Below are positions 1 to 8,862 of a stretch of 64,000 nucleotides of DNA, in pieces. The notes under the pieces are model-generated. The model ran no database searches. It saw only the letters and a program-made list of their open reading frames with translations, and was not told the origin of the DNA. Origin of the DNA: Marinobacterium ramblicola (GTDB taxonomy: Bacteria > Pseudomonadota > Gammaproteobacteria > Pseudomonadales > Balneatricaceae); assembly GCF_019084545.1 (NCBI RefSeq), contig NZ_JAHREP010000023.1, forward strand, positions 21,775 through 85,774, written 5' to 3'. How positions within the stretch are numbered: the first letter of the stretch is position 1; each line of letters starts with the position of its first letter. The position numbers and the translations under genes were made by a program.

Positions 1-867
1 GACCACCAGGGAGCGAACGCCGGCAAACATGAGATCATCTCGTTCAAGGGCAGCTTTCACGGCCGTACCCTGTTCACCGTCAGCGTTGGCGGACAGATGA
101 AATACCGCGTCGGCTTCGAGCCGGTACCCGCCGGCATTACCCATCTACCCTATAACGATATCGCCTCACTGGAATCGGCGATTTCGGAACGCACCTGCGC
201 GGTGGTAATGGAACCGATCCTCGGCGAAGGCGGCATCATCCCCGCCGACCCTGCGTTCATTAAAGCCGCACGTGCACTCTGCGACCAGCATCAGGCGTTG
301 CTGATATTTGACGAAGTGCAAACCGGTGCGGGGCGCACCGGCGCCCTTTACGCCTATATGGAAACCGGTGTAACGCCCGACATCCTCACCTCTGCCAAGG
401 GGTTGGGCGGCGGCTTCCCGATCGGCGCAATGCTCACCACCCGGCGCATCGCGGCAAGTTTCGGGTTCGGCAGCCATGGCACCACCTATGGCGGCAACCC
501 CCTTGCCTGTGCGGTGGCCCTTGCCCTTATCGATACGCTGGACAACCCCGAGTTGATGGCTGAGGTGAAACGGAAATCGGACCTGTTCCTGCAGGAGCTC
601 CATGCGCTGAACCAGCGCCACGCGCTGTTCAGCGATATACGCGGCAGAGGCCTGCTGATCGGCGCGCAGTTGGCGCACCATTGGCAGGGCCAGGCTCGCC
701 GGCTGCTGGACGCGGCACGCGATCAAGGCTTGATACTGCTGATGGCCGGCCCCGATGTGATGCGCCTCACCCCCTCGCTGATCATCCCCGACGACGATAT
801 CCATGAAGCGATGACCCGGCTCGACCGCGCCATGAACCAGCTGATCAGCGAAGGCCCCGAGAGCTGA
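1..867 (+). CDS. astC: Succinylornithine/acetylornithine aminotransferase, 5' truncated
   Basis: The reading frame is open from base 1, so the true start lies before the window; 288 residues are visible of the roughly 400 usual for the family. This is a class III PLP aminotransferase. It carries the HEIISFKGSFHGRT block, the PLP-contacting Asp in LLIFDEVQTGAGRTG, the Schiff-base Lys in LTSAKGLGGGFPIGA, and the TTYGGNPLACAVA motif. In the arginine succinyltransferase pathway it transaminates succinylornithine; many homologues also act as ArgD on acetylornithine. astD follows after 11 bp, so the two are probably one operon, which favours the catabolic AstC assignment over ArgD. Confidence 0.9.
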   Translation, partial: DHQGANAGKHEIISFKGSFHGRTLFTVSVGGQMKYRVGFEPVPAGITHLPYNDIASLESAISERTCAVVMEPILGEGGIIPADPAFIKAARALCDQHQALLIFDEVQTGAGRTGALYAYMETGVTPDILTSAKGLGGGFPIGAMLTTRRIAASFGFGSHGTTYGGNPLACAVALALIDTLDNPELMAEVKRKSDLFLQELHALNQRHALFSDIRGRGLLIGAQLAHHWQGQARRLLDAARDQGLILLMAGPDVMRLTPSLIIPDDDIHEAMTRLDRAMNQLISEGPES

Positions 868-878
868 CGGAGAATCCC

Positions 879-2354
879 ATGTCCGGATACCTGCTAATCG
901 ATAACCACTGGCTACCGGGGAATAACGACCCGTTTGAATCCCGAGATCCCGGTCGCGACCGGGTGTTATGGAGCGGCCGAGCGGCCAGCGCCGATCAGAT
1001 CGATGACGCGATCGCCAGCGCCAGGCACGCCTTCATCCACTGGACCAGAAGCGGCCTGGACGATCGCATTGCCCTGTGCCGGCGATTCGCCAAACTGCTC
1101 GAAGAGCAGCAAGAGGCGTTGGCCGAGGCGCTGGGCGAGGAGACCGGCAAACCGCTCTGGGAATCACGTACCGAGATCGGCGCAATGATCGCCAAGGTGG
1201 AGATATCGATTAGATCGCAGGAGGCACGCGCGGGCGAATCCGAACAGCCTTTGGCCGATGCACGCTCGGTCATCCGCCATCGTGCCCACGGTGTGCTGGC
1301 CGTGTTCGGTCCGTACAACTTCCCTGGTCACCTGCCCAACGGGCATATCGTACCGGCACTGCTGGCGGGTAATACGGTGGTATTCAAACCCAGTGAGCAG
1401 ACACCCAGGTTTGCCGAGAAAACGCTCAAGGTATGGCTGGCCGCCGGACTGCCTGCCGGCGTCATCAACCTGTTGCAGGGGGGCGCCGATACCGGACGCT
1501 CGCTCGCCTCTCACCCTGGCATCGATGGTCTGCTGTTCACCGGCTCCTGCCGAGCAGGTCACCTGTTGCATCAGCAGTTCGCCGGTCAGCCGGAAAAGAT
1601 CCTGGCGCTGGAGATGGGGGGAAACAATCCGCTGATACTGGGCAAGATCAGTGATCAACCCACTGCCATCTACGAAACCATTCAATCCGCCTACCTCAGC
1701 GCCGGGCAGCGCTGTACCTGTGCGCGACGCTTGATCGTCCCCAATAATGCGGATGGCGACCGTTTTATCGATAGCCTCAGCGAGGCGCTCAACAGCATCA
1801 GCGTCGGATTTTACAACGATGACCCTCAGCCCTACATGGGCTGCCTTATCTCGTCAACCGCAGCGGGTCAGATGATCGACGCACAACTGGCGCTGGAGAC
1901 GAAAGGCGGCCGGGTGCTGAACAGGATGGAGCGGATCAAGGGGTGCCGGGCGATGCTCAGCCCGGGACTGATCGATACGTCCGCAATCGACATACTGCCG
2001 GATGATGAGTATTTCGGCCCCCTGCTTCAGATACAGCGTTACGACAGCTTCGACCAGGCGCTGACGCTGGCCAATGCCACCCGCTTCGGCCTTGCAGCCG
2101 GTCTGTTCAGCGAGGATGCGCAGGAGTATGACGCCTTCTGGCACGGCATCCGTGCCGGTATCGTCAACTGGAATCGCCAGCTGACCGGTGCCAGCAGCAG
2201 TGCACCGTTCGGCGGTGTGAAATCGAGCGGCAACCACCGGCCAAGCGCCTGGTATGCCGCCGATTACTGTGCCTACCCGGTGTCCAGTCTTGAACGCGAC
2301 AGACTGGCCCGCCCGGAGGCGCTGAGCCCCGGGCTGAACCTGTCGTTCGACTGA
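879..2354 (+). CDS. astD: N-succinylglutamate 5-semialdehyde dehydrogenase
   Basis: 491 residues, the normal length for AstD. It is an NAD-dependent aldehyde dehydrogenase oxidising succinylglutamate semialdehyde to succinylglutamate in arginine catabolism. Visible landmarks are FGPYNFPGHLPNGHIVPALL with the catalytic Asn region, the VVFKPSEQTP cofactor block, LALEMGGNNPLI with the general-base Glu, and the catalytic Cys in SAGQRCTCARRL. The start has a CGGAGA ribosome site 6 bp upstream. Oddity: in the classical astCADBE order astA lies between astC and astD, but here there is only an 11 bp gap. The gene ends 11 bp before the convergent minE stop. Confidence 0.93.
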   Translation: MSGYLLIDNHWLPGNNDPFESRDPGRDRVLWSGRAASADQIDDAIASARHAFIHWTRSGLDDRIALCRRFAKLLEEQQEALAEALGEETGKPLWESRTEIGAMIAKVEISIRSQEARAGESEQPLADARSVIRHRAHGVLAVFGPYNFPGHLPNGHIVPALLAGNTVVFKPSEQTPRFAEKTLKVWLAAGLPAGVINLLQGGADTGRSLASHPGIDGLLFTGSCRAGHLLHQQFAGQPEKILALEMGGNNPLILGKISDQPTAIYETIQSAYLSAGQRCTCARRLIVPNNADGDRFIDSLSEALNSISVGFYNDDPQPYMGCLISSTAAGQMIDAQLALETKGGRVLNRMERIKGCRAMLSPGLIDTSAIDILPDDEYFGPLLQIQRYDSFDQALTLANATRFGLAAGLFSEDAQEYDAFWHGIRAGIVNWNRQLTGASSSAPFGGVKSSGNHRPSAWYAADYCAYPVSSLERDRLARPEALSPGLNLSFD

Positions 2355-2365
2355 TCAAACCCTGT

Positions 2366-2620
2366 TTAGCTTTTCACCGCTTCCGGCAAAGTGACGTTCA
2401 GCTCGAGGATAGAGCAGTTCTCATCCAGATTGACCTGCACATCATCCATCGACACGTCGACATACTTGGCGATCACGGCCAGGATCTCCTGCTGCATCTG
2501 CGGCAGGTAATCCGGCTGGTTACGCTGATTACGCTCGTAAGCGACGAGTACCTGAAGGCGCTCCTTGGCAACGCTGGCCGAGCTCTGCTTCTTGGTGCGG
2601 AAATAACTGAGAATACCCAT
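2366..2620 (-). CDS. minE: Cell division topological specificity factor MinE
   Basis: 84 residues, the usual MinE size. The N-terminal membrane-targeting segment [23 protein letters not shown] is followed by the MinD-contact helix and the C-terminal topological specificity domain ([15 protein letters not shown]). MinE stimulates the MinD ATPase and drives Min oscillation, keeping the division inhibitor away from midcell. The start codon overlaps the minD stop by one base (TAATG), which indicates translational coupling. It is the last gene of a minC-minD-minE operon. Confidence 0.97.
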   Translation of the reverse strand: MGILSYFRTKKQSSASVAKERLQVLVAYERNQRNQPDYLPQMQQEILAVIAKYVDVSMDDVQVNLDENCSILELNVTLPEAVKS

Positions 2621-3432
2621 TAGCCCTTCCGTCCGAATACGCGGCTGAGCAGCCCTTTGCGCTGCACTTCAAGAAAACGGTGTTCACGCTCTTCGCCCAG
2701 GAAGCGCGCAATGGCATCCAGATAGGCCTGGCCGGCATCGCTCTGCTGATCCAGCACCACCGGTTGCCCCTGGTTGGAGGCTTTGAGAACCGCTTCGGAC
2801 TCCGGAATCACACCCAACAGCGGAATCGCCAGAATATCCTGCACATCTTCGACGCTGAGCATCTCACCGGCCTGAACCCGAACCGGGTTATAGCGGGTCA
2901 GCAGCAGGTGTTCGCGGATCGATCCGCCCTGCTCCGCCTTGCGTGACTTGCTCTGCAACACGCCGAGGATACGGTCGGAGTCACGTACGGAGCTGACTTC
3001 CGGGTTGGTCACCACGATGGCGGTGTCGGCGAAGTAGAGTGCCAGTTGGGCGCCCTTCTCGATACCGGCCGGAGAGTCGCAGACGATGTAATCGAACATC
3101 TCGGACAGCTCGTTCAGCACCTGCTCGACGCCCTCGACGGTCAGCGCATCCTTGTCCCGGGTCTGCGATGCCGGCAGGATGAACAGGCCCTCGGTCCGCT
3201 TATCCTTGATCAGCGCCTGATTCAGGGTCGCTTCCTTGTTGATCACGTTGACCAGGTCGAACACCACGCGGCGTTCGCAGCCCATGATCAGATCCAGGTT
3301 ACGCAGGCCCACATCGAAATCGACCAGCACGGTCTTATGACCACGCAACGCAAGACCGGTACCGATTGCCGCACTGCTGGTCGTCTTGCCGACCCCGCCC
3401 TTACCAGACGTAACAACAATAATTTCAGCCAT
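2620..3432 (-). CDS. minD: Septum site-determining ATPase MinD
   Basis: 270 residues. It is a ParA/MinD-family ATPase with the deviant Walker A motif [10 protein letters not shown] at residues 9-18, the [17 protein letters not shown] switch region, and a C-terminal amphipathic membrane-targeting helix ([11 protein letters not shown]). ATP-bound MinD dimers recruit MinC to the membrane and are displaced by MinE. It sits between minC (52 bp upstream) and minE (one-base overlap). Confidence 0.97.
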   Translation of the reverse strand: MAEIIVVTSGKGGVGKTTSSAAIGTGLALRGHKTVLVDFDVGLRNLDLIMGCERRVVFDLVNVINKEATLNQALIKDKRTEGLFILPASQTRDKDALTVEGVEQVLNELSEMFDYIVCDSPAGIEKGAQLALYFADTAIVVTNPEVSSVRDSDRILGVLQSKSRKAEQGGSIREHLLLTRYNPVRVQAGEMLSVEDVQDILAIPLLGVIPESEAVLKASNQGQPVVLDQQSDAGQAYLDAIARFLGEEREHRFLEVQRKGLLSRVFGRKG

Positions 3433-3484
3433 TTACACAGTTTCCATCAGTATGGATTAACATAATTCTCGTTCAGAACCGACT

Positions 3485-4243
3485 CTACAGCGCGGCCGTA
3501 TCCAGGCGCGTACCTGACAACCAGGCCTGAGCCGGCTTCTGCCAGTGGTCGCTGCGCAGATCTTCGCTTGCCTTGAAATATCCTGCAATTGAGATCAATT
3601 CAGCTTCCAGACTTTGACAGAATATACGGGCATCGGTGTTACCGTTTACACCGGCCATCGCCCGCCCGCGCAGTGGGCCGTAAACATGGATATTGCCGTC
3701 GGCCATCACCTCGGCGCCGGCGCCCACCGAGGAGAGCACAATCAGATCGCCACCCTGTACATAGATCTGCTGCCCCGAGCGCACAGGGACAGTCAGTATC
3801 CGGGTACGACTCTCAGCCCGCGGCGCAGCTTCCGGGGCTACCGCTGTCACCGGTTCGGGCGCTGCCACTTCGGCAGACTCAACAGACGAGGCGCGCGACT
3901 GCTCGACTCGCCCACCTTGACCAAAATCCGCCAGCCCCAGGCTCCTGCACAACTCCAGATCGTAGCGGTTGCTGCCACGCAGACCGACCGGGTTCAGTTC
4001 ACTGTCGCGGCAGATCGCCAGTAGATCGTGCAGCGGCGGTAACGGCTTGTCGGCCGGCACCTGCTCCAGATTAAGCAGCACCGGCATCTGCTGAAACAAG
4101 GAGGGCAAACGCGCGGCGTGTTGTGCCAACTCGGTACGCAGCCTTTCAGCGTCGAAATCGAGCAGTATCAGCTCGTTGAGTGAAACGCGGGAGTTCTTGA
4201 ATCTGAACTGGGGGGAGTCTGTGGAGCGATTCTCTGAGGTCAT
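3485..4243 (-). CDS. minC: Septum formation inhibitor MinC
   Basis: 252 residues from the ATG at 4243. The frame extends upstream to a TTG at 4273, but the ATG has a CAGG ribosome site at proper spacing and gives a normal N-terminus. An N-terminal FtsZ-inhibiting domain (about 1-105) is followed by an Ala/Pro/Glu-rich linker and the C-terminal beta-helix domain with the glycine-rich HVYGPLRGRAMAGVNGN signature, which binds MinD and the FtsZ tail. It inhibits Z-ring assembly away from midcell. First gene of the min operon. Confidence 0.93.
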   Translation of the reverse strand: MTSENRSTDSPQFRFKNSRVSLNELILLDFDAERLRTELAQHAARLPSLFQQMPVLLNLEQVPADKPLPPLHDLLAICRDSELNPVGLRGSNRYDLELCRSLGLADFGQGGRVEQSRASSVESAEVAAPEPVTAVAPEAAPRAESRTRILTVPVRSGQQIYVQGGDLIVLSSVGAGAEVMADGNIHVYGPLRGRAMAGVNGNTDARIFCQSLEAELISIAGYFKASEDLRSDHWQKPAQAWLSGTRLDTAAL

Positions 4244-4668
4244 ACACCTGCTATCCGGGCAGAGCCAATCCAAGGGTTAAATGCGCGCCAAGGGTACCAC
4301 GTGCCATGGCGCCTCACTACAGTCACGGTCGAGTAAGACCGACAACTGGCAATAAGGTTCGCGTTAAAACCTCCCTGGCACTCACACCCGGCGCTTCTAC
4401 ACGCCGCTTCAGGGCACAAAAGAGACTGAATTCTGCAACAAGATCAATTTTAGATTCCACCACACAGCCGAGATAAAATCGGAATAAAAAACCAAAATAA
4501 ATAAAAACCAAAGAAAAATAGCCCATTAATTTCATATAACGCATATTTGATAATAATTTTTTATCGAAATTCTATACTAATAATAATTATTAGAACCCTC
4601 ACGTCTGTATTAGGGTTTAGCCAAGGTGAGGCACCGAATTCACTCAATGAAAAGCGGGATCGGTAGCG
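4244..4668. other. Intergenic region between minC and the LysR gene
   Basis: This 425-base stretch holds no convincing gene. The first 200 bases are ordinary upstream DNA of minC. About 4430-4640 is strongly A+T rich, unlike the flanking coding DNA. A 73-codon frame on the minus strand (4323-4544) has no recognisable ribosome site or family resemblance. The right end carries palindromes that are probably operators of the LysR gene. Confidence 0.6.
4577..4617 (+). promoter_or_regulatory. Candidate operator region of the LysR gene
   Basis: A perfect 17-base palindrome CTAATAATAATTATTAG (4577-4593) is followed directly by the inverted repeat AACCCT (4594-4599) and AGGGTT (4612-4617). They lie 52-92 bases before the LysR start, where autoregulatory LysR sites usually sit. 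The binding protein is inferred. Confidence 0.45.
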
Positions 4669-5574
4669 ATGAATTTCAAGCAGCTCGAAACCTTTGTCTG
4701 GGTGGCAACACTTGGCAGCTTCCGCAAGGCAGCCGAGCGGTTGTTCACCACCCAGCCCGGTATATCGACTCGCATCTCCGGGTTGGAGGATGAACTGGGC
4801 GTCAAGCTGTTCGAGCGTGAGGGGGGCCCCGGCCCCATATCTCTGACCGCCAAGGGCAAGGATCTGCTGCCCTATGCCGAAAAGATCATCTTCATGTCCG
4901 AACAGCTGCGCAAGCACGCCGACACCGGCGCGCAGCTGTCGGGCATCCTGAGACTGGGTGTATCCGAGACCGTGGTACATACCTGGCTCCCCGACTTTCT
5001 GCGCTCCCTGCACCGGCAGATGCCCAATCTGGACGTCGAGATGACGGTCGACGTCACCGGTAACCTGCGCACAGGCCTGCTCGATCGCTCGCTGGATCTG
5101 GCCTTTCTGATGGGGCCGGTGTCCGAGCCAACGGTAGCGGATCTGCCGCTGTGCAGCTTTCCGCTGGTCTGGGTCGCGAGCCCCGATCTGAAACTTCCGG
5201 AGCGGATGCTCTATCTGGAGGAGCTGAGCGAATGGCCCATTATCACCTATGCGCGAAATACCAAGCCGTTCGCCGAGCTCAGCCAGAAGTTCAGGGAGCT
5301 GGACAGCCTGCCGCCGCGCTTTTTTACCTCCAGCTCCCTGGCCGCCTGTCGCCGCCTGACGCTGGACGGGATCGGCATCTCGACCCTGCCCTACGAGATG
5401 ATTACGCCGGCGTTGGACAGCGGTGAACTGGTGAGGGTGAGAGCTATCTGGACGCCGTCCGAGTTGGCATTTACCGCCTCCTATCCAGTAACGCCGTTCA
5501 ATCCTTTGGCCGAGGTGGCCGCGAAGTTGGCGGTGACAACCGCACAACAGCACCAAGTAACCGACTATAAATAA
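4669..5574 (+). CDS. LysR-family transcriptional regulator
   Basis: 301 residues with classic LysR architecture: an N-terminal winged helix-turn-helix (about 1-60, FKQLETFVWVATLGSFRKAA then QPGISTRISGLEDELGVKLFER) and a periplasmic-binding-like effector domain (about 90-295). It is transcribed toward a TRAP transporter operon that starts 255 bp downstream, so it probably controls uptake of that substrate. The effector cannot be told from the sequence. The upstream DNA carries an AT-rich palindrome suited to autoregulation. Confidence 0.88.
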   Translation: MNFKQLETFVWVATLGSFRKAAERLFTTQPGISTRISGLEDELGVKLFEREGGPGPISLTAKGKDLLPYAEKIIFMSEQLRKHADTGAQLSGILRLGVSETVVHTWLPDFLRSLHRQMPNLDVEMTVDVTGNLRTGLLDRSLDLAFLMGPVSEPTVADLPLCSFPLVWVASPDLKLPERMLYLEELSEWPIITYARNTKPFAELSQKFRELDSLPPRFFTSSSLAACRRLTLDGIGISTLPYEMITPALDSGELVRVRAIWTPSELAFTASYPVTPFNPLAEVAAKLAVTTAQQHQVTDYK

Positions 5575-5829
5575 CTATTATCGATTTACCGGCAGCAGCA
5601 TAACTGACAAAAACAACTTCACCATGAAAGACAGCGCCAAAACACTTATCCAGTTGCCCCCGCGACGAACAATCAGGAGCCACAGGACGCCTGCACGGAG
5701 CCTCGTTCCAGACACGCGCCCGGTCGGCAGTCTCAATATAAGAAGAAAAGAGGCCTATCGGTTAAGTAAATCAATAAAAACAAATAGATAGAAAAATCCA
5801 CAATACAAAACCACAGCGGGAGAAAAACA

Positions 5830-6801
5830 ATGACTGCAAAGAAACTCTTGGTCTCGGCCTGTCTGATCGGCGGCCTGAGCGCCTCCGCCGCCCAGGCTGA
5901 AAAATGGAACATGCCGACCCCCTACGGGGATGCCAACCTGCCGACCCAGATCGCCTACGAGTTCGCCGAAGAGGTCAAGGCCAAGACCAACGGCGCCATG
6001 AGTATCACCGTTCATTCAGGTGCTTCGCTGATCGAGCACCCGGAGATACCGCGCGCGGTGAAGACCGGCCAGGTACAGCTCGGCGAGGTATTCATCGGCA
6101 TCATGGGCAACACCCATCCGGTGTTCAAGCACGACAATATCCCCTTCCTTGCCACCACCTACGACGACGCCGAAAAACTCTGGGCGGCCACCAAGCCCGA
6201 GCTTGAAAAGCAACTGGCGAAAGAGGGGATGCAACTGCTCTACACCGTACCCTGGCCTGCCCAGAGCCTGTACACCAAGATACCGGTCAACACCCTGGCC
6301 GACCTCAAGGGTCTGAAGATGCGGGCCTACAGCCCCTCCACCTCACGTCTGGCCGACCTGATGGGCACCACCCCGGTCACCATTCAGGTACCGGAGATTC
6401 CGCAGGCGTTCAGCACCGGCATCGTCGATGCCATGATCACCTCGCCCTCCACCGGCGTGAATGGTCAGGCCTGGGACTACCTGGGTCACTACAACGCCAT
6501 CAACGCCTGGATTCCGAAGAACATCGTGGTGGTCAACTCCCGCGCCTTCAAGCGCCTGGACAAGAGCATGCAGGACGCCTTGGTTGAAGCCGCTGCCAAC
6601 GCCGAAGCCAAGGGTTGGAAAGGGGTGCGCGTGAAGGCGACCGAAGACACCCAGTCCCTGGCCGAACACGGTATTACCGTTACCGAGCCCTCTGCCGAAC
6701 TGGTGCAGGAGCTGAAGCAGATCGGTGAAGTGATGATCAAGGAGTGGCAGGACGAAGCACCCGAGGAAGTGTCCGCTATATTGAACCAGTACAATCAGTA
6801 A
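5830..6801 (+). CDS. TRAP transporter substrate-binding protein (DctP family)
   Basis: 323 residues. A Sec signal peptide ending near ASAAQA at residue 23 precedes a periplasmic binding protein of the DctP family. The conserved region around TLADLKGLKMRAYSPSTSRL includes the Arg that normally contacts a substrate carboxylate, so an organic anion is the likely ligand. The start has a GGGAG ribosome site. It is the first gene of a dctPQM-type operon. A strong hairpin separates it from the membrane subunits. Specificity is unknown. Confidence 0.9.
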   Translation: MTAKKLLVSACLIGGLSASAAQAEKWNMPTPYGDANLPTQIAYEFAEEVKAKTNGAMSITVHSGASLIEHPEIPRAVKTGQVQLGEVFIGIMGNTHPVFKHDNIPFLATTYDDAEKLWAATKPELEKQLAKEGMQLLYTVPWPAQSLYTKIPVNTLADLKGLKMRAYSPSTSRLADLMGTTPVTIQVPEIPQAFSTGIVDAMITSPSTGVNGQAWDYLGHYNAINAWIPKNIVVVNSRAFKRLDKSMQDALVEAAANAEAKGWKGVRVKATEDTQSLAEHGITVTEPSAELVQELKQIGEVMIKEWQDEAPEEVSAILNQYNQ

Positions 6802-6814
6802 CAGGTCAGACGCG

Positions 6815-6838
6815 GGCTCCGGGCATCGGCCCGGAGCC
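6815..6838 (+). terminator. Hairpin between the SBP and membrane genes of the TRAP operon
   Basis: A perfect 10 bp stem, GGCTCCGGGC with GCCCGGAGCC, closes a 4-base loop (ATCG). No T-run follows. It is better read as an mRNA stabiliser or attenuator, allowing more binding protein than membrane subunit, than as a full terminator. Confidence 0.6.
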
Positions 6839-6858
6839 ACGCGAGCGAGGCTCCCCAA

Positions 6859-7377
6859 ATGAAGTCGCTTCGAGACAAATTCTACCTGACATCCGGTTAC
6901 CTGTCGGGACTGTGCATCATTCTGATCATGCTCATTATCCTGGCCCAGATCGTCGGTCGTTTTTTTGGTTTTATCGTCCCTTCAGCCGAAGACTTCTCCG
7001 GCTATGCGCTGGCTGCCGCCACTTTTTTCGGGCTGGCCTACACCTTCCGCGAAGGCGGTCATATCCGCGTCATTCTGGTGATCCAGAACTGGCCGCCGCG
7101 TCTGCGTTACCTGCAGGAGTTGAGCGTGCTGCTCCTGGCTTTCGCTCTGGTCAGTTTCATGACCTTCTATTGCGGTCATATGGTGTGGGAGTCCTACATT
7201 TTTGAAGAGGTATCGTACGGCTATGTGCCGATTCCTCTCTGGATGCCGCAGGTGCCTTTAGCCCTCGGCATGTTCGCGTTCAATCTGGCGCTGCTCGATG
7301 ATCTGATCCGTATGCTGCGCGGCCGAACTCCCTCTTACCGCACTCATGAAGATGAGCTTAACCTGGAGGAGGTGTGA
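6859..7377 (+). CDS. TRAP transporter small permease (DctQ family)
   Basis: 172 residues with four predicted membrane segments (about 15-38, 50-68, 88-112, 130-155) and the DctQ-type charged motif EDFSGYALAAATFFGLAYTF. It is the small integral membrane subunit that partners the large DctM permease in sodium-coupled uptake. Its stop overlaps the dctM start by one base (TGATG). Signature residues and position in the operon agree; the substrate is unknown. Confidence 0.88.
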   Translation: MKSLRDKFYLTSGYLSGLCIILIMLIILAQIVGRFFGFIVPSAEDFSGYALAAATFFGLAYTFREGGHIRVILVIQNWPPRLRYLQELSVLLLAFALVSFMTFYCGHMVWESYIFEEVSYGYVPIPLWMPQVPLALGMFAFNLALLDDLIRMLRGRTPSYRTHEDELNLEEV

Positions 7378-8684
7378 TGGATACCGCCCTGCTTTCGATC
7401 GTTCTGGCCGTGGCAATGCTGCTGATGCTGGCCGCCGGTGTCTGGGTGGCGCTGGCACTGGTGGGTGTCGGCGTGCTCGGCCTGTACCTGTCCGGTAACG
7501 AGCAGATCGGCCTGCTGTTCGCCACCTCCAGTTGGGGCGCCAGTACCGGCTGGTCGCTGACCGCGCTGCCGATGTTCATCTGGATGGGCGAGGTGCTGTT
7601 CCGCACTCGGCTGTCCGAGGATCTGTTCAAGGGCCTTGCCCCCTGGCTGGGCGGCCTGCCCGGCAAACTGCTGCATGTAAACGTGCTGAGCTGTGGCATC
7701 TTCGCTGCGGTATCCGGCTCGTCCGCCGCCACCGCCGCCACCATCGGCCGCATGACGCTGCCGGAGCTGAAGGCCCAGGGCTACAGCGACCGCATGGCGA
7801 TAGGCACCCTGGCCGGTTCCGGTACCCTTGGCCTGCTGATCCCGCCGTCGATCATTCTGATCGTCTACGGCGTGGCGGCAGAGGTATCGATCGGGCGCCT
7901 GTTCATCGCCGGCGCGCTGCCGGGGCTGTTGCTGGTGGGGATGTTCATGAGCTACACCATGGTCTGGTCGCTGTTCAATCGACACGAACTGCCGCAGCAC
8001 AGCAAGGAGCAGATCTCACTGGCGGCCAAGATCGGCGCACTGCGCAAGCTGCTGCCGATCGTCGGGCTGATCGTCTTCGTGCTCGGCTCGATCTACGGCG
8101 GTTTCACCACCCCGACCGAAGCGGCAGCACTGGGCGTATTCGGCGCCCTGATCCTGGCCAAGCTGACCGGCAGCCTCAGCCGCGCCAGTTTTTCCGAGAG
8201 TCTGCTCGGTGCGGTCAAGAGTTCCTGCATGATCGGCCTGATCCTGATCGGTGCCCACTTCCTGACTCTGGCCATGGGCTTTCTCGGTATTCCAAAGGCG
8301 CTGGCCGCCTGGATAGGTACCCTGGCGCTGTCGCCCTACGAGTTGCTGCTGGCGCTGACCATTCTGTTCGTGGCGCTGGGCTGTTTCCTCGACGGCATCT
8401 CGGTGGTTGTGCTGACCGTGGCCGTGGTGCTACCGATGGTGCAGCAGGCGAATATCGACCTGATCTGGTTCGGCATCTACATCGTGCTGGTGGTGGAGAT
8501 GTCGCAGATCACCCCGCCGGTCGGATTCAACCTGTTCGTTATCCAGGCGTTGACCGGCAAAGATATCCTCTACGTGGCGCGCGCTGCGCTGCCGTTCTTC
8601 CTGCTGATCCTGACCGCCATCGTGCTGATCACCTGGTTCCCGGCCATCGCCACCTACCTGCCCACGACCATGAGTCAACGGTGA
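7377..8684 (+). CDS. TRAP transporter large permease (DctM family)
   Basis: 435 residues from the ATG at 7377; a GTG three bases earlier is an equally in-frame alternative. About a dozen hydrophobic segments are present, with DctM family motifs: SCGIFAAVSGSSAATAATIG, GSGTLGLLIPPSIILIVYG, and EMSQITPPVGFNLFVIQ. It is the transport channel of the TRAP complex. A GGAGG ribosome site lies inside the end of the preceding gene, so translation of the two subunits is coupled. Confidence 0.92.
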   Translation: MDTALLSIVLAVAMLLMLAAGVWVALALVGVGVLGLYLSGNEQIGLLFATSSWGASTGWSLTALPMFIWMGEVLFRTRLSEDLFKGLAPWLGGLPGKLLHVNVLSCGIFAAVSGSSAATAATIGRMTLPELKAQGYSDRMAIGTLAGSGTLGLLIPPSIILIVYGVAAEVSIGRLFIAGALPGLLLVGMFMSYTMVWSLFNRHELPQHSKEQISLAAKIGALRKLLPIVGLIVFVLGSIYGGFTTPTEAAALGVFGALILAKLTGSLSRASFSESLLGAVKSSCMIGLILIGAHFLTLAMGFLGIPKALAAWIGTLALSPYELLLALTILFVALGCFLDGISVVVLTVAVVLPMVQQANIDLIWFGIYIVLVVEMSQITPPVGFNLFVIQALTGKDILYVARAALPFFLLILTAIVLITWFPAIATYLPTTMSQR

Positions 8685-8753
8685 TCGGTATGAGCTGAAC
8701 ATCCCGACACCTCGCCTGACCGCCAACGCCAAACGCCGCTTCGATATCACACC

Positions 8754-8785
8754 AAGCCCCCGACAATGGTGCCGGGGCGGCTTTT
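8754..8785 (+). terminator. Probable intrinsic terminator of the TRAP operon
   Basis: AAGCCCCCGAC pairs imperfectly with GTGCCGGGGCGGCTT around a short loop, and TTTT follows. It lies 70 bases after the dctM stop and before the glutamate dehydrogenase gene. Confidence 0.6.
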
Positions 8786-8862
8786 GTCCGGCATATGACA
8801 CCCAACGGCTTTCACACACTATGAACGGGGCCTAACTCCCCTCTCGAGGTTAGACAGACACC

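Noticed and set aside
4323..4544. 73-codon minus-strand ORF in the minC/LysR gap
   Set aside because: No ribosome site, A+T-rich noncoding-like DNA, no recognisable protein features, and overlap with a probable regulatory region.
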